Below, one piece after another: positions 35,357-43,769 of a DNA stretch of 64,000 bases. Position 1 is the first letter of the stretch; each line of letters starts with the position of its first letter. Source of the DNA: Halobacterium sp. KA-4 (GTDB taxonomy: Archaea; Halobacteriota; Halobacteria; Halobacteriales; Halobacteriaceae); assembly GCF_021028995.1 (NCBI RefSeq), contig NZ_JAJJZG010000001.1, positions 248,001 to 312,000 of the forward strand, written 5' to 3'. The notes beneath the pieces are model-generated. The model did not search any database and was not told the DNA's origin. It saw nothing but the letters and a program-made list of their open reading frames with translations. Both the position numbers and the translations under genes were made by a program.

Positions 35357-36151
35357 TTACTCGGGAACGCGCCCGACGGTCACGTAGAACGGCACGGTCT
35401 CGACGCGCTCGTAGTCGTCCTCGCGCATCTGCGCGACGACCTCGCGGCCCATCTCACGCCATTCCGCGCGCAGCGCGTCGTAGGCGTCCGAGGAGAGCCC
35501 ACCGGCGGCGAGCGTCGGTTGCTGTTCGGCGAGCCGTTCGCCGGTCGCCTTCCGTGCAGCGGCTTCGAGCGCGGCTTCGCCGTACGGCGGCTGGATGGCC
35601 TGCACGTGCTCGTACTGCGTCGTCGAGACGTCGACGAGTCCTGCTTCCTCGAAGCAGTCCGCGGCGTCCGCACCGAGCGAAACGTTCGTCTCCACGCCCT
35701 CGATGTACGCATCGCGGGCGCGCGCTGCGAGCGGCGGTTCGCTCGCGACCGTCGACTCCACGGTGACGGCGGCGTTGTTCGGTTCGACGGCCGCCACGAG
35801 GTCCGAGGACACGCGCGAGAACTCCCGGACAGCGGCGACGGGGTCCGGGAGGTTGATGAGCAGTGCCTGGCACGCGACGAGGTCGCAGACGTCGTCGCGG
35901 AACGGCAGCCGCGTCGCGTCCCCGACGAGGCGCTCGTCGGCGTCGACGTGCCGGAGGAGGTCGGTGTCCGCGTCGAGTGCGAGCACGTCGGCGTCGGACT
36001 CCTCGCGGAACACGCCCGTGAGTTCCCCCGTGCCGCAGCCGACGTCGAGAATCCGCTCCCGGCTGGACAACTCCAGCGCGTCCAACGCCTCGCGCTCGGC
36101 CGACATCCCGGGGCGCGTCTCCTCGAGGTAGTCGGCGCTGAATCGGCGCAC
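35357..36151 (-). CDS. Class I SAM-dependent methyltransferase
   Basis: 264 aa. SAM-binding motif I is ERILDVGCGTGELTGVF, the acidic post-I residue is in VLALDADTDLL, and motif IV is CDLVACQALLINLPDP. Downstream, the VAAVEPNNAAVTVES strand and a variable C-terminus do not identify the substrate. A GTG at 36151 (RRFSADYLEETRPGMSAE) gives the N-terminus usual for this haloarchaeal group; a TTG at 36178 is the alternative. Confidence 0.85.
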   Translation of the reverse strand: MRRFSADYLEETRPGMSAEREALDALELSSRERILDVGCGTGELTGVFREESDADVLALDADTDLLRHVDADERLVGDATRLPFRDDVCDLVACQALLINLPDPVAAVREFSRVSSDLVAAVEPNNAAVTVESTVASEPPLAARARDAYIEGVETNVSLGADAADCFEEAGLVDVSTTQYEHVQAIQPPYGEAALEAAARKATGERLAEQQPTLAAGGLSSDAYDALRAEWREMGREVVAQMREDDYERVETVPFYVTVGRVPE

Positions 36152-36260
36152 ATCCCCACTGAAAACCGGGGTCGGCAAAAGCAGCGGGGTCCGAACGCTG
36201 GCTGTCTACTCGCCTCGCAGTTCACGGCTCCCGTCGGTCGCCGTTCACGGTCCCGAGAAT

Positions 36261-37091
36261 CTACGATTCTCGCAGCTCCCGTACCTTCTGGATGTTCCAC
36301 TCGAAGCCGCGCCCGTCCTCGTGCGGCGTCTCCAGCACGAGCGGAACGTCGGTGATGGCGTCGTGGTTGACGAACGCGTCCATCCCCTCCTCGCCGATGA
36401 GCCCTTCGCCGATGTGCGCGTGTTCGTCCTTGTTCGTGCCGCAGTCGTGTTTCGAGTCGTTGAGGTGGACGCAGTGGAGGTGTTCGAAGCCGACGACGTC
36501 GTCGAACTCCGCGAGCGTCTCCGCGACGGCGTCGGCCGTCGAGAGGTCGTAGCCCGCGGCGAACGCGTGCGCGGTGTCGACGCAGACGCCGAGGTCGTGG
36601 GCCGACTCGTCGAGAACGTACGCGAGGTGGTCGAAGTCGTCGCCGAGCTTCGTGCCCGAGCCCGCGTCGCTCTCCACGAGCACGGTGACGCCGTCGGGGA
36701 TGTCAAGTTCGTCGAGCGCGCTGACGGCGTTGTCCAGGCCCTGCTGGACGCCCGCGCCGGTGTGCGCGCCGAGGTGGACGTTGACGTACTCGATACCGAG
36801 TTTGTCGGCGGCGTCGACCTCCTTCTGCATGCTGTCGACGGACTTCTCGCGGAGGTCGTCTTTGGGCGTGCAGAGGTTCACGAGGTACGACGAGTGGATG
36901 ACCCACGGGCCGTCGAGGTGTTCGTCGGTTCCCTCCCGGAACGCAGCGGCTTCGTCGTCGCCGACGTTCGGGTCCTGCCAGACTTGCGGCGAGTGCGTGA
37001 AAATCTGTCCGCAGTTCCCGCCGACGTCCAGTTCGTTCTCGACGGCGTTGTCGACGCCGCCCGCGATAGAGACGTGTGCACCTACTCGCAT
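36261..37091 (-). CDS. nfo: Endonuclease IV (AP endonuclease)
   Basis: Cuts 5' of abasic sites in base-excision repair. The 276-aa TIM barrel has [20 protein letters not shown], the zinc ligands in [10 protein letters not shown] and [14 protein letters not shown], and [56 protein letters not shown] and the closing VLETPHED. All three AP_endonuc_2 signature blocks are present. It lies beside other repair genes but in its own transcription unit. Confidence 0.95.
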   Translation of the reverse strand: MRVGAHVSIAGGVDNAVENELDVGGNCGQIFTHSPQVWQDPNVGDDEAAAFREGTDEHLDGPWVIHSSYLVNLCTPKDDLREKSVDSMQKEVDAADKLGIEYVNVHLGAHTGAGVQQGLDNAVSALDELDIPDGVTVLVESDAGSGTKLGDDFDHLAYVLDESAHDLGVCVDTAHAFAAGYDLSTADAVAETLAEFDDVVGFEHLHCVHLNDSKHDCGTNKDEHAHIGEGLIGEEGMDAFVNHDAITDVPLVLETPHEDGRGFEWNIQKVRELRES

Positions 37092-37170
37092 ACGCTGTCG
37101 TTCGCCGCGGGGGGCAAAGAGGCTTCGAACCGTCGCAACACCTTTGCCGACCGAGCGCGCTCGTGACGGT

Positions 37171-37704
37171 ATGACCTCGGGGGACGCGCTCGACGTAGGT
37201 GACGAGGTGCCCGACGTGGCGGCACCGCTGGTCCATCCCGACGACAGCGTCGAGGAGACGCCCCTGTCGGAGCTCTACGTAGACCGACCGGTGCTCGTCG
37301 TCTTCTACACGAACGACTTCAGCCCGGACTGCGTGAGCGAGTGGTGTTCGTTCCGCGACTACGGCTGGTTCACGTCCACCGAGGACGTGCGCGTCGTCGG
37401 CTCGAGCAAGTCCCGCGTGCCGACTCACCGGCGGTTCATCGACTACCTCGACATCGACTTCCCGCTGTACGCCGACACCGACCTCGACGTCTCGGACGCG
37501 TTCGGCGTCACGTACCGCGCGCTGAAGCTGTTGCCGCGGGCGAAGCGCTCGGTGTTCCTCGTGGACACCGACGGCGTCGTTCAGTACCGCTGGATTGGCG
37601 AACACCCACTCGACCCGACGCGCGACCAGCCGCCGCTGGGCGAGATTCGGGAAGCCGTCGAGGAACACGTCGGCGGCGAGCCGGAGACGTTCGGGTTCAG
37701 CTAA
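37171..37704 (+). CDS. Redoxin/peroxiredoxin-like protein
   Basis: 177-aa thioredoxin-fold protein of the AhpC/TSA-redoxin group. It begins [16 protein letters not shown] and continues with [20 protein letters not shown], with two cysteines five residues apart (DCVSEWC). Then [40 protein letters not shown] and [20 protein letters not shown]. This is the peroxiredoxin Q-like pattern, so peroxide reduction is likely. Its stop overlaps the convergent lipoate-ligase gene by 4 nt. Confidence 0.85.
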   Translation: MTSGDALDVGDEVPDVAAPLVHPDDSVEETPLSELYVDRPVLVVFYTNDFSPDCVSEWCSFRDYGWFTSTEDVRVVGSSKSRVPTHRRFIDYLDIDFPLYADTDLDVSDAFGVTYRALKLLPRAKRSVFLVDTDGVVQYRWIGEHPLDPTRDQPPLGEIREAVEEHVGGEPETFGFS

Positions 37705-38501
37705 GCAGTCCGCTCCCGCGTCCAGTCGTCGGTCGCGTACTTCTCCTCGGCGAGCTCACGCGCCGCTTCGACTTCGTCGTCGGTCCACTCGCCGACGCGC
37801 GCGTCACACCACTCCGCGAGCGCGTCCTCCAGCGCAGAGACGGCGTCGTCGCGGCTGATTCCGGCCTCCTCGTGGATGCTCGTCACGCGCTCGCGGAACC
37901 GCTCGGCGTCGATGCCGGGGTCGGCGAACACGCCGAGGTGGGCGTCGGGTGCCAGGGCGAACGACAGCGACCCGTGCTGGATGACCGCGTCCCGGGTGCG
38001 GTACTGGGCGTTCCCACTGATTTTCCGGCCGTCGACCGCGATGTCGTGGGCGGGGTGGAGCGCGCGCAGGTAGCACGCGGGCTCGTGAATCGCGGGGTGT
38101 TTCTCGGGGACGAAATCGGCGTCGACGCCCATCGCGTGGAACGCCGACAGAATCGGCTCGCAGAGCACCTCGTAGCAGTCCATCAAGTCACCGGGGAGTT
38201 CGTCGGCGGGCGCGACGATGCTGTAGGAGATGTCCGAGAAGTCGTCGTGGTAGATGCCGCCGCCGCCGGTCTGCCGGCGCGTCACGGAGATTCCCTCGCG
38301 CTCGGCGAAGTCCCAGTCGACGGAGTCCGCGTCCTGCCGGTACCCCATCGAGAGCGTCGACGGCGACCACTGATACGTGCGGACCGTTCGCGGGCCGCCA
38401 TTTGCGGCGGTCTCCGCAGCGACCTCCTCTAGTGCCATCTGCATCGGCCCGTCGCGGGCCTCCTCCGGAATCAGCCGCCACTCGCGGTCGGCCAGCGTCA
38501 T
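37701..38501 (-). CDS. Lipoate--protein ligase / octanoyltransferase-family protein
   Basis: 266-aa BPL/LplA-fold protein. Diagnostic pieces are RTYQWSPSTLSMGYRQDADS, SVTRRQTGGGGIYHDDFSDI with the lipoyl-AMP-binding RRxxGGG motif, and DGRKISGNAQYRTRDAVIQHG with the catalytic lysine motif, followed by GSLSFALAPD. The C-terminal accessory domain is short. It either ligates lipoate or transfers octanoyl groups to lipoyl proteins such as E2 or GcvH; the sequence does not decide. Confidence 0.88.
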   Translation of the reverse strand: MTLADREWRLIPEEARDGPMQMALEEVAAETAANGGPRTVRTYQWSPSTLSMGYRQDADSVDWDFAEREGISVTRRQTGGGGIYHDDFSDISYSIVAPADELPGDLMDCYEVLCEPILSAFHAMGVDADFVPEKHPAIHEPACYLRALHPAHDIAVDGRKISGNAQYRTRDAVIQHGSLSFALAPDAHLGVFADPGIDAERFRERVTSIHEEAGISRDDAVSALEDALAEWCDARVGEWTDDEVEAARELAEEKYATDDWTRERTA

Positions 38502-38851
38502 ACCACGCGGTTCGCGGCCACCGACAAAAAGCCGTGCGTCTGCGGTTCCGCTCGGCTGCGTCCATCGAGCGCGCCGAGCGGCGCGGCAATCTGTGGCCGG
38601 ACTGGAGGCACGATCGACCGCAACATCCTGTTTCTATATCGTGGCATGGGATTTATCGAGTGTATAGTCGCATTTTCGTAGAACAGATAATATCGGCCAG
38701 AGACAGCCACAGCGTCGCCAAATTGCTGGTTTCTATCAAAATCCAAGCGGGACCGCCCACGCTACCACGTCGATTGCTCCTGCGGCGCGGATTTCACGCC
38801 GTCGCCACGCGCCGCGTAGCTTTTACCCGCCGGTCCGCTAGATTCGCGTGA
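38502..38851. other. 350-bp intergenic region without a clear gene
   Basis: An 82-codon minus frame (38498-38746) has basic, non-haloarchaeal composition and no promoter, so I treat it as noise. An AT-rich island at about 38625-38755 (TTTCTATATCGTGG, GATAATATCGGCC, TTTCTATCAAAATCC) stands out from the surroundings. GTAGCTTTTACCCGC at about 38815-38829 is the likely core promoter of rio2. Confidence 0.4.
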
Positions 38852-39754
38852 ATGGTTCGGAACGTCGCCGCCGAGATGGCGGACCTCGACCCGGAGGACT
38901 TCCACCTGCTCTCCGGGGTCGAACACGGGATGCGGTTCTCCGAGTGGGTCAGCCGCGAGAAGCTCCCGGAGTTCTCCCGACTGACACAGGAGGAGGTCGA
39001 CTACCGGCTGGACCGCATGCTCGACCTGGAGTTCCTCGAACGGAAGACCATCCAGTACGAGGGCGTCCAGCTCACGTTCGCGGGCTACGACGCGCTCGCG
39101 TTGCACGCGTTCGCCGAACGCGACACCGTCGAGGGCTTCGGCTCGCCGCTCGGCGTCGGTAAGGAGAGCGACGTCTACGAGGTGCAGTCGTTCCGCCCGA
39201 TGGCGCTGAAGTTCCACCGCGAAGGCTACACCCAATTCCGGGAGGTCCACCGCGGCCGCGACTACACCAGCGACAAGGAGCACACGTCCTGGCAGTACAC
39301 CGCGCGGAAGGCGGCCGAACGCGAATACGACGCGCTGGAGACGCTGTACCCGGACGTGAATGTCCCGCGGCCGGTTGACCAGAACCGCCACGCCATCGTG
39401 ATGGAGCGCATCGACGGCGTGGAACTCTCGCGCGCGGAACTAGAGCCCGAGCAGGCCAGCGGCGTCCTCGATTTGGTGCTCCGGGAGATGGCGACCGCCT
39501 ACGACGCGGGTTACGTGCACGCGGACATCAGCGAGTACAACGTCTTCGTCAGCGAGGACGGCGTGACGCTGTTCGACTGGCCGCAAGCCACCCCGAGCGA
39601 CCACGAGAACGCCCGCGAACTGCTGGCCCGCGACGTGGGGAACATCGTCGGCTACTTCCAGCAGAAGTACCCCAGCGACGTCCCCGACGTCGACGAGTCG
39701 GCGATTGCAGACGCAGTCGCGAGCGGTTCGTTCGGCTCAGTCACCGAATTCTAA
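38852..39754 (+). CDS. rio2: RIO2-type serine/threonine kinase
   Basis: 300-aa atypical kinase/ATPase for small-subunit ribosome maturation. The N-terminal winged helix (about 1-90: MADLDPEDFHLLSGVEHGMR, TQEEVDYRLDRMLDL) distinguishes RIO2 from RIO1. The kinase domain has the flexible P-loop GVGKESDVYEV (101-111), VMERIDGVELSRAEL, the catalytic HADISEYN near 223-230 and the metal-binding LFDWPQA. The start ATG at 38852 lies just below a TTTTACCCGC box. Confidence 0.95.
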   Translation: MVRNVAAEMADLDPEDFHLLSGVEHGMRFSEWVSREKLPEFSRLTQEEVDYRLDRMLDLEFLERKTIQYEGVQLTFAGYDALALHAFAERDTVEGFGSPLGVGKESDVYEVQSFRPMALKFHREGYTQFREVHRGRDYTSDKEHTSWQYTARKAAEREYDALETLYPDVNVPRPVDQNRHAIVMERIDGVELSRAELEPEQASGVLDLVLREMATAYDAGYVHADISEYNVFVSEDGVTLFDWPQATPSDHENARELLARDVGNIVGYFQQKYPSDVPDVDESAIADAVASGSFGSVTEF

Positions 39755-39973
39755 CGCGTTCGCGTTTCTCGCACACAAATTCCGTAGCGGCTGCACTCTC
39801 GCGTTCACTCGAATAAATCTCATTCTGCGATATAGAATGTTCGTACGATCCCGGTCGCTACAGCAGTGAGGAGACAAAAGCGGCGCTCCGGCCCAGACGT
39901 GTTCGGTATCTAACCCGACACCCTACTGTATTTATACGACGGCGCGGAAGTGAAGGCCGAACTGCAATCGGTC

Positions 39974-41356
39974 ATGGGCACACACCCGATTCGTCCCCGT
40001 CGTCGCCGCGCTCGTGTTGGTCGCCGCCGTACTCGCAGGTGTCGCGCCAGTCGCCGCGAGCACGCAGGCGTCCGCGTCAGTCGGAGACTACACCGTGACG
40101 CGAGGTGGGACGGTCAACATCAACGTCGGGCACTCCGGGCCTGCGAACCTCACCATCTCGGGGGGAGGCTTCGAGGTGCTGGTCGGGCTCGGCGACTACG
40201 CGGCGTTCGTCGTCGACGAGAACGAGAGCGGGTACGGCGCGCCGTTCGACGGCGACGTGTCCGTCCAAGCGTTAGCCAGCGAGGGTTCGAGATGCGCATC
40301 GAGGAACTCGACCCGGAGCCGAACACGAAAGCCGAGACGTACACCGCCGAGGACCAGCGCGTGGCCGCCCAGTTCGGTGACGGTGACGGCCAGTTCGCCG
40401 TACTCTGGGACACCAGTAGCGTCGACCTCGGCACGGGCTCGAACCACACCTACGGATTCGAACTCACCGTCGACGAGACGAAGAACCCCCCGTTCTCGGA
40501 GAACCAGACGCTGCTCACGGAGCGCGTGACGCTCGTGGAGCCGTCGGTGAGCATCAGCGCCGACCCCGGCTACACGCTCGCGCCGTGGGACGGCGACCAG
40601 ATGCAGATTTCGGGGGAGGCGAACCTCCTCCCGGGGACGACGCTGAACGTGCGCGCGCTCCACGAGGACGGGACCCCGCCGCGGCTCTGGCAGTCCGACG
40701 TCGGGGTCTCCGGGGACGGAACGTTCGGGGCGACGTTCGACTTCTCGAACCCCGACCGGCCGGCGGAGTTCCCCCTGTGGGTGCAGAACTACGAGGAGCA
40801 GACCCGGACGACAGTCCGGCTGACTGCTGCGAGAGCGTCGATACTGTTCCCCTCACAGGTAGTCAAGAACGACACGGTGACCGTCGAGCGCGTGACGCTC
40901 TCCAGGGGCGGGTTCCTCCGATTGATCGTGGACAACGAGGCGCTCGGCACCTCAGGGTCGCTCTCACAGATGACCAACGGCAGCGTCGACATCCCGCTGA
41001 ATACGTCGTTGGACGGTCCGACGAACGTGACCGCGACCGCAATCGTGGACGCGAACGGGAACGGGGAGCTGGACGCTGACGATCCCGCGTACGAGGCGTC
41101 GGGGTCGCCAGTCGCTGGGACCGCAGTCATCGAGCCGGAGACGGCCACGGAGCCGAACAACACGACCGCGACGCAGACCGCAGCGCCGACCTCCATGGAG
41201 GTGACGCTGCACGTGAACGACGCGGAGCCAATCGCGCCAGTCGCGAACAACAACAACTCGTCGGGCGGGTTCGTGCCGCTATCGCCCGTGACCACCCTCG
41301 TCGCGGTCGTCGCCGCGCTGCTGTTGGCGGCGCGCCGCGGACCCGACCGTTTATGA
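39974..41356 (+). pseudogene. Secreted/surface protein with signal peptide and C-terminal anchor, two frameshifts
   Basis: ATG at 39974 is followed within a few codons by a frame change into the signal peptide FVPVVAALVLVAAVLAGVAP (about 39990-40050) and 75 residues of beta-rich exoprotein (DYTVTRGGTVNINVGHSG). A second change near 40285 (after VQALASEG) returns to the first frame at FEMRIEELDPEPNTKAETYT. That frame then runs on as a 350-residue Ig-like surface protein, with N-glycosylation-type NxT sites, a Thr/Asn-rich linker and a C-terminal helix (VTTLVAVVAALLLAARRG). Net frame is preserved: one base too many, then one too few. Either the gene is decaying or the assembly has two indels. 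It resembles BGTF/S-layer-like proteins but lacks a clear PGF motif. Confidence 0.7.
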
Positions 41357-41394
41357 GGGGGCGCCGTGGTGATTACGATACACCTGGGGACTGC

Positions 41395-41436
41395 ATGACG
41401 GGACAGAGTACGCGTCCGACCGGGAGGGCCGCGTGA
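41395..41436 (+). CDS. 13-codon leader ORF coupled to the nuclease-like gene
   Basis: ATG at 41395 reads MTGQSTRPTGRAA and stops at TGA (41434-41436), whose last base starts the next gene's ATG. GATTACGATA at about 41371-41380 lies 15-24 nt above the ATG, slightly close for a TATA element. Same layout as the leader ORF at 8996-9043. Confidence 0.35.
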   Translation: MTGQSTRPTGRAA

Positions 41437-42407
41437 TGTTCGACGAGATGGCGGCGTCGGAGTTCCCGCACTTCCTCGCTGCGTTCTGGGAGGAGAAGGG
41501 ATGGTCGACGTCGGTCACGGAGAACGACGACGGCACGTACCTCGTCGGCGGCGACAAGGACAATGGCAAGCGCGGGCTCATCGGCGTCCGGCCGGACACC
41601 GACACGGAAATCGGCGCCTCCGAGGTCGAGGACTTCGCGGCGTTCTGCGACAAGAAGGGCGTCGACGTGCGCGTGATGGCGACCCGCGGCCGGTTCACGA
41701 CCGGCGCGCGGAGCGCCGCGGACGCGGGCAACGTCCACCTCCTCGACCCGAACGAACTCGCGTCGTCGGTCCGCGAGGAGGGTGCCGAGGGCCTCGTCGA
41801 ACAGTACACCGGGAGCGACGACGGGTCGCTGCTCGACAACGTGCCGAGCCCGCCGGGCGGCGTGCCCAGCGGCATCCCAGTCGTTCCAATTGTAGTGGCA
41901 GTGGTGGTGATTCTGGCGGCCGTGTTCGCTGGCGGGACCGTCCTGAGCTTCGTGCCGTTCGTCGGCGGCGGTGGCGGTGGCGACGCGGGCCCGTCGTTCA
42001 CGGCGTTCTCGATGGCGGCCGGGGAGAATACTACAGCGACCGCGGAGTGGGACGCTCGCGTACAGGACGAAATCCAGACCGCGAACAACACCTACCAGCC
42101 GAACGACGGGGAGACGTTCGTCGTCGTCCAGTTGAACGTGACTGCAGGCGACTCGCAGGTCGTGGTGCGGAACCCGAACTTCGCGCTGTCGGTGAACGGG
42201 ACGAACTACGGCCACCAGCGCTTCGAGAACGCTAGCCAGCAGTTCCGCCAGAAACTGTCGGCAGTAACGGCCGCGCCCGGCGAGTCCGGGCGCATGCTCG
42301 TCGTGTTCTCGGTGCCCGAGGACTTCGACGGCGCGACGCTCGTCGAACGGCCGGACGGCCCCGGGCTGCGCTTCGAGCGCGCCGACCTGACCTTCGACGT
42401 CGAGTGA
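41436..42407 (+). CDS. Mrr-like nuclease domain fused to a TM helix and DUF4352-like exodomain
   Basis: 323 aa in three parts. Residues 1-125 resemble an Mrr_cat/restriction-endonuclease fold (FPHFLAAFWEEKGWSTSVTE; KRGLIGVRPDTDTEIGASEV; FAAFCDKKGVDVRVMATRGR), though the catalytic D...ExK is not obvious. Residues about 140-175 form a long hydrophobic segment (VVPIVVAVVVILAAVFAGGT). The rest, beginning after a Gly run, is a DUF4352-like immunoglobulin-fold domain (ETFVVVQLNVTAGDSQVVVR). The nuclease-like part would be cytoplasmic and the DUF4352 part outside. ATG at 41436 overlaps the leader ORF stop; a GTG one codon earlier is possible. Confidence 0.75.
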   Translation: MFDEMAASEFPHFLAAFWEEKGWSTSVTENDDGTYLVGGDKDNGKRGLIGVRPDTDTEIGASEVEDFAAFCDKKGVDVRVMATRGRFTTGARSAADAGNVHLLDPNELASSVREEGAEGLVEQYTGSDDGSLLDNVPSPPGGVPSGIPVVPIVVAVVVILAAVFAGGTVLSFVPFVGGGGGGDAGPSFTAFSMAAGENTTATAEWDARVQDEIQTANNTYQPNDGETFVVVQLNVTAGDSQVVVRNPNFALSVNGTNYGHQRFENASQQFRQKLSAVTAAPGESGRMLVVFSVPEDFDGATLVERPDGPGLRFERADLTFDVE

Positions 42408-42566
42408 CCGCGGGGATTCGAAGTTCTTAACCCCCGCCACGACGAAACTCGGGTAACTCGCTGGCGAGCGGGCTCCAGCGGGCTCCTGACGGGAGTCAGG
42501 ACGGAATGTGACCGGCGAGGTCCACAGACCCAACCGGTTGAACCACCCAACGCCCGCGGACAACAC

Positions 42567-43157
42567 ATGACACGAAGCTTCTACTCCCACATCAAGGAAG
42601 CCTGGCGGGACCCCGACGACGGGAAGCTCGCCGAGCTCCAGTGGCAGCGCAAGCAGGACTGGCGCAAACAGGGCGCTATCGTCCGCGTCGACCACCCGAC
42701 CCGCCTCGACAAGGCCCGCGAACTCGGCTACAAGGCCAAGCAGGGCGTCGTCGTGGCGCGCGTCAGCGTCCGGAAGGGTACCGCCCGGAAGTCCCGGTTC
42801 AAGGCTGGGCGCCGCACGAAGCGGCAGGGCGTCAACCGCATCGGTCGCGCGAAGAACCTCCAGAGCATCGCCGAGGAGCGTGCGTCGAAGAAGTACGTCA
42901 ACCTCCGCGTGCTGAACTCCTACTGGGTCGGCGAGGACGGCTCGCAGAAGTGGTTCGAAGTGATTCTCCTGGACCCCGAGCACGGCGCAATCGAGAACGA
43001 CGACGACCTCAACTGGATCTGCGACGAGAGCCAGCAGGGTCGCGTCTTCCACGGGAAGACGAGCGCCGGGCAGCGCGCCCGCGGCCTCCAGAACCGTGGC
43101 AAGGGCACCGAGCACCTGCGCCCGAGCACGAACGCCGGCAAGCGCCGGAAGTCGTAA
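42567..43157 (+). CDS. rpl15e: Ribosomal protein eL15
   Basis: 196-aa large-subunit protein. MTRSFYSHIKEAWRDPDDGK is the archaeal N-terminus; RVDHPTRLDKARELGYKAKQ, KGTARKSRFKAGRRTKRQGV, LRVLNSYWVGEDGSQKWFEV and the basic GLQNRGKGTEHLRPSTNAGK tail complete the family. It is basic for a haloarchaeal protein because it contacts 23S rRNA. Stands alone with about 160 bp upstream. Confidence 0.97.
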   Translation: MTRSFYSHIKEAWRDPDDGKLAELQWQRKQDWRKQGAIVRVDHPTRLDKARELGYKAKQGVVVARVSVRKGTARKSRFKAGRRTKRQGVNRIGRAKNLQSIAEERASKKYVNLRVLNSYWVGEDGSQKWFEVILLDPEHGAIENDDDLNWICDESQQGRVFHGKTSAGQRARGLQNRGKGTEHLRPSTNAGKRRKS

Positions 43158-43202
43158 CGCCCCACTTCCTCCGTTCTTTCTCGCCGCTCAGCGGCAGCGC
43201 CG

Positions 43203-43721
43203 TCAGTCCTCCTCGAGGAGTTCCTGCTCGATGTCCGGGCTACCGCCGGTCGCGCCGGCGAGCCGGCGCGTAATCACGTCGAAGAACGTGACCAGCGGCC
43301 ACAGCGCGAGCGCGACGTACTTCAGGGGCCGCGCGGTGGTCAGCGCCCACGACTCGGCGTTCGCCAGCCCCCACGACTTGGGGAGAATTTCCCCGCAGAC
43401 GAGCACGAGCGAGGTGGCGATCAGCGTCGTCCCGACGACCGCGAGTTCGGGCGGGAGGTAGGTCACGAGCAGCACGGTGAGGATGCTGGAGACGGCGATG
43501 TTGACGACGTTGTTGCCGACGAGAATCGTCACGAGCAGCCGGTGTGGGTCGTCGCGGAGCCGCTTCAACTCGGGGCCGCGTTCGTCGCCGGCGGCGAGGT
43601 CGGCGATGCGTTCGTCAGTCAGCGAGAACAGCGCGATTTCCGTGCTGGAGAAGTACGCCGACACCGCCAGCAGGACGGCGACCGCGGCCAGTGATACGAG
43701 CACAGAGAGGTCGAGTGGCAT
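43203..43721 (-). CDS. DUF21 (CNNM) membrane protein lacking CBS and CorC domains
   Basis: 172 aa with four membrane helices in the DUF21 arrangement: LVSLAAVAVLLAVSAYFSST, LVTILVGNNVVNIAVSSILT, LAVVGTTLIATSLVLVCGEI and LKYVALALWPLVTFFDVITR. The signatures SAYFSSTEIALFSL and GEILPKSWGLANAESWAL are intact. Most relatives continue into CBS and CorC_HlyC domains; here the chain ends at EQELLEED, so this is a stand-alone transmembrane module. Metal (Mg or Co) transport is inferred from the family. Confidence 0.85.
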   Translation of the reverse strand: MPLDLSVLVSLAAVAVLLAVSAYFSSTEIALFSLTDERIADLAAGDERGPELKRLRDDPHRLLVTILVGNNVVNIAVSSILTVLLVTYLPPELAVVGTTLIATSLVLVCGEILPKSWGLANAESWALTTARPLKYVALALWPLVTFFDVITRRLAGATGGSPDIEQELLEED

Positions 43722-43769
43722 GGAACCAGCGAGGGCTACCAGCCACTAAGGCGTTGGTGGCTGCCTCGC

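Noticed and set aside
38498-38746. 82-aa minus-strand ORF before rio2
   Set aside because: Basic, no promoter at a useful distance, overlaps the start of the lipoate-ligase gene.
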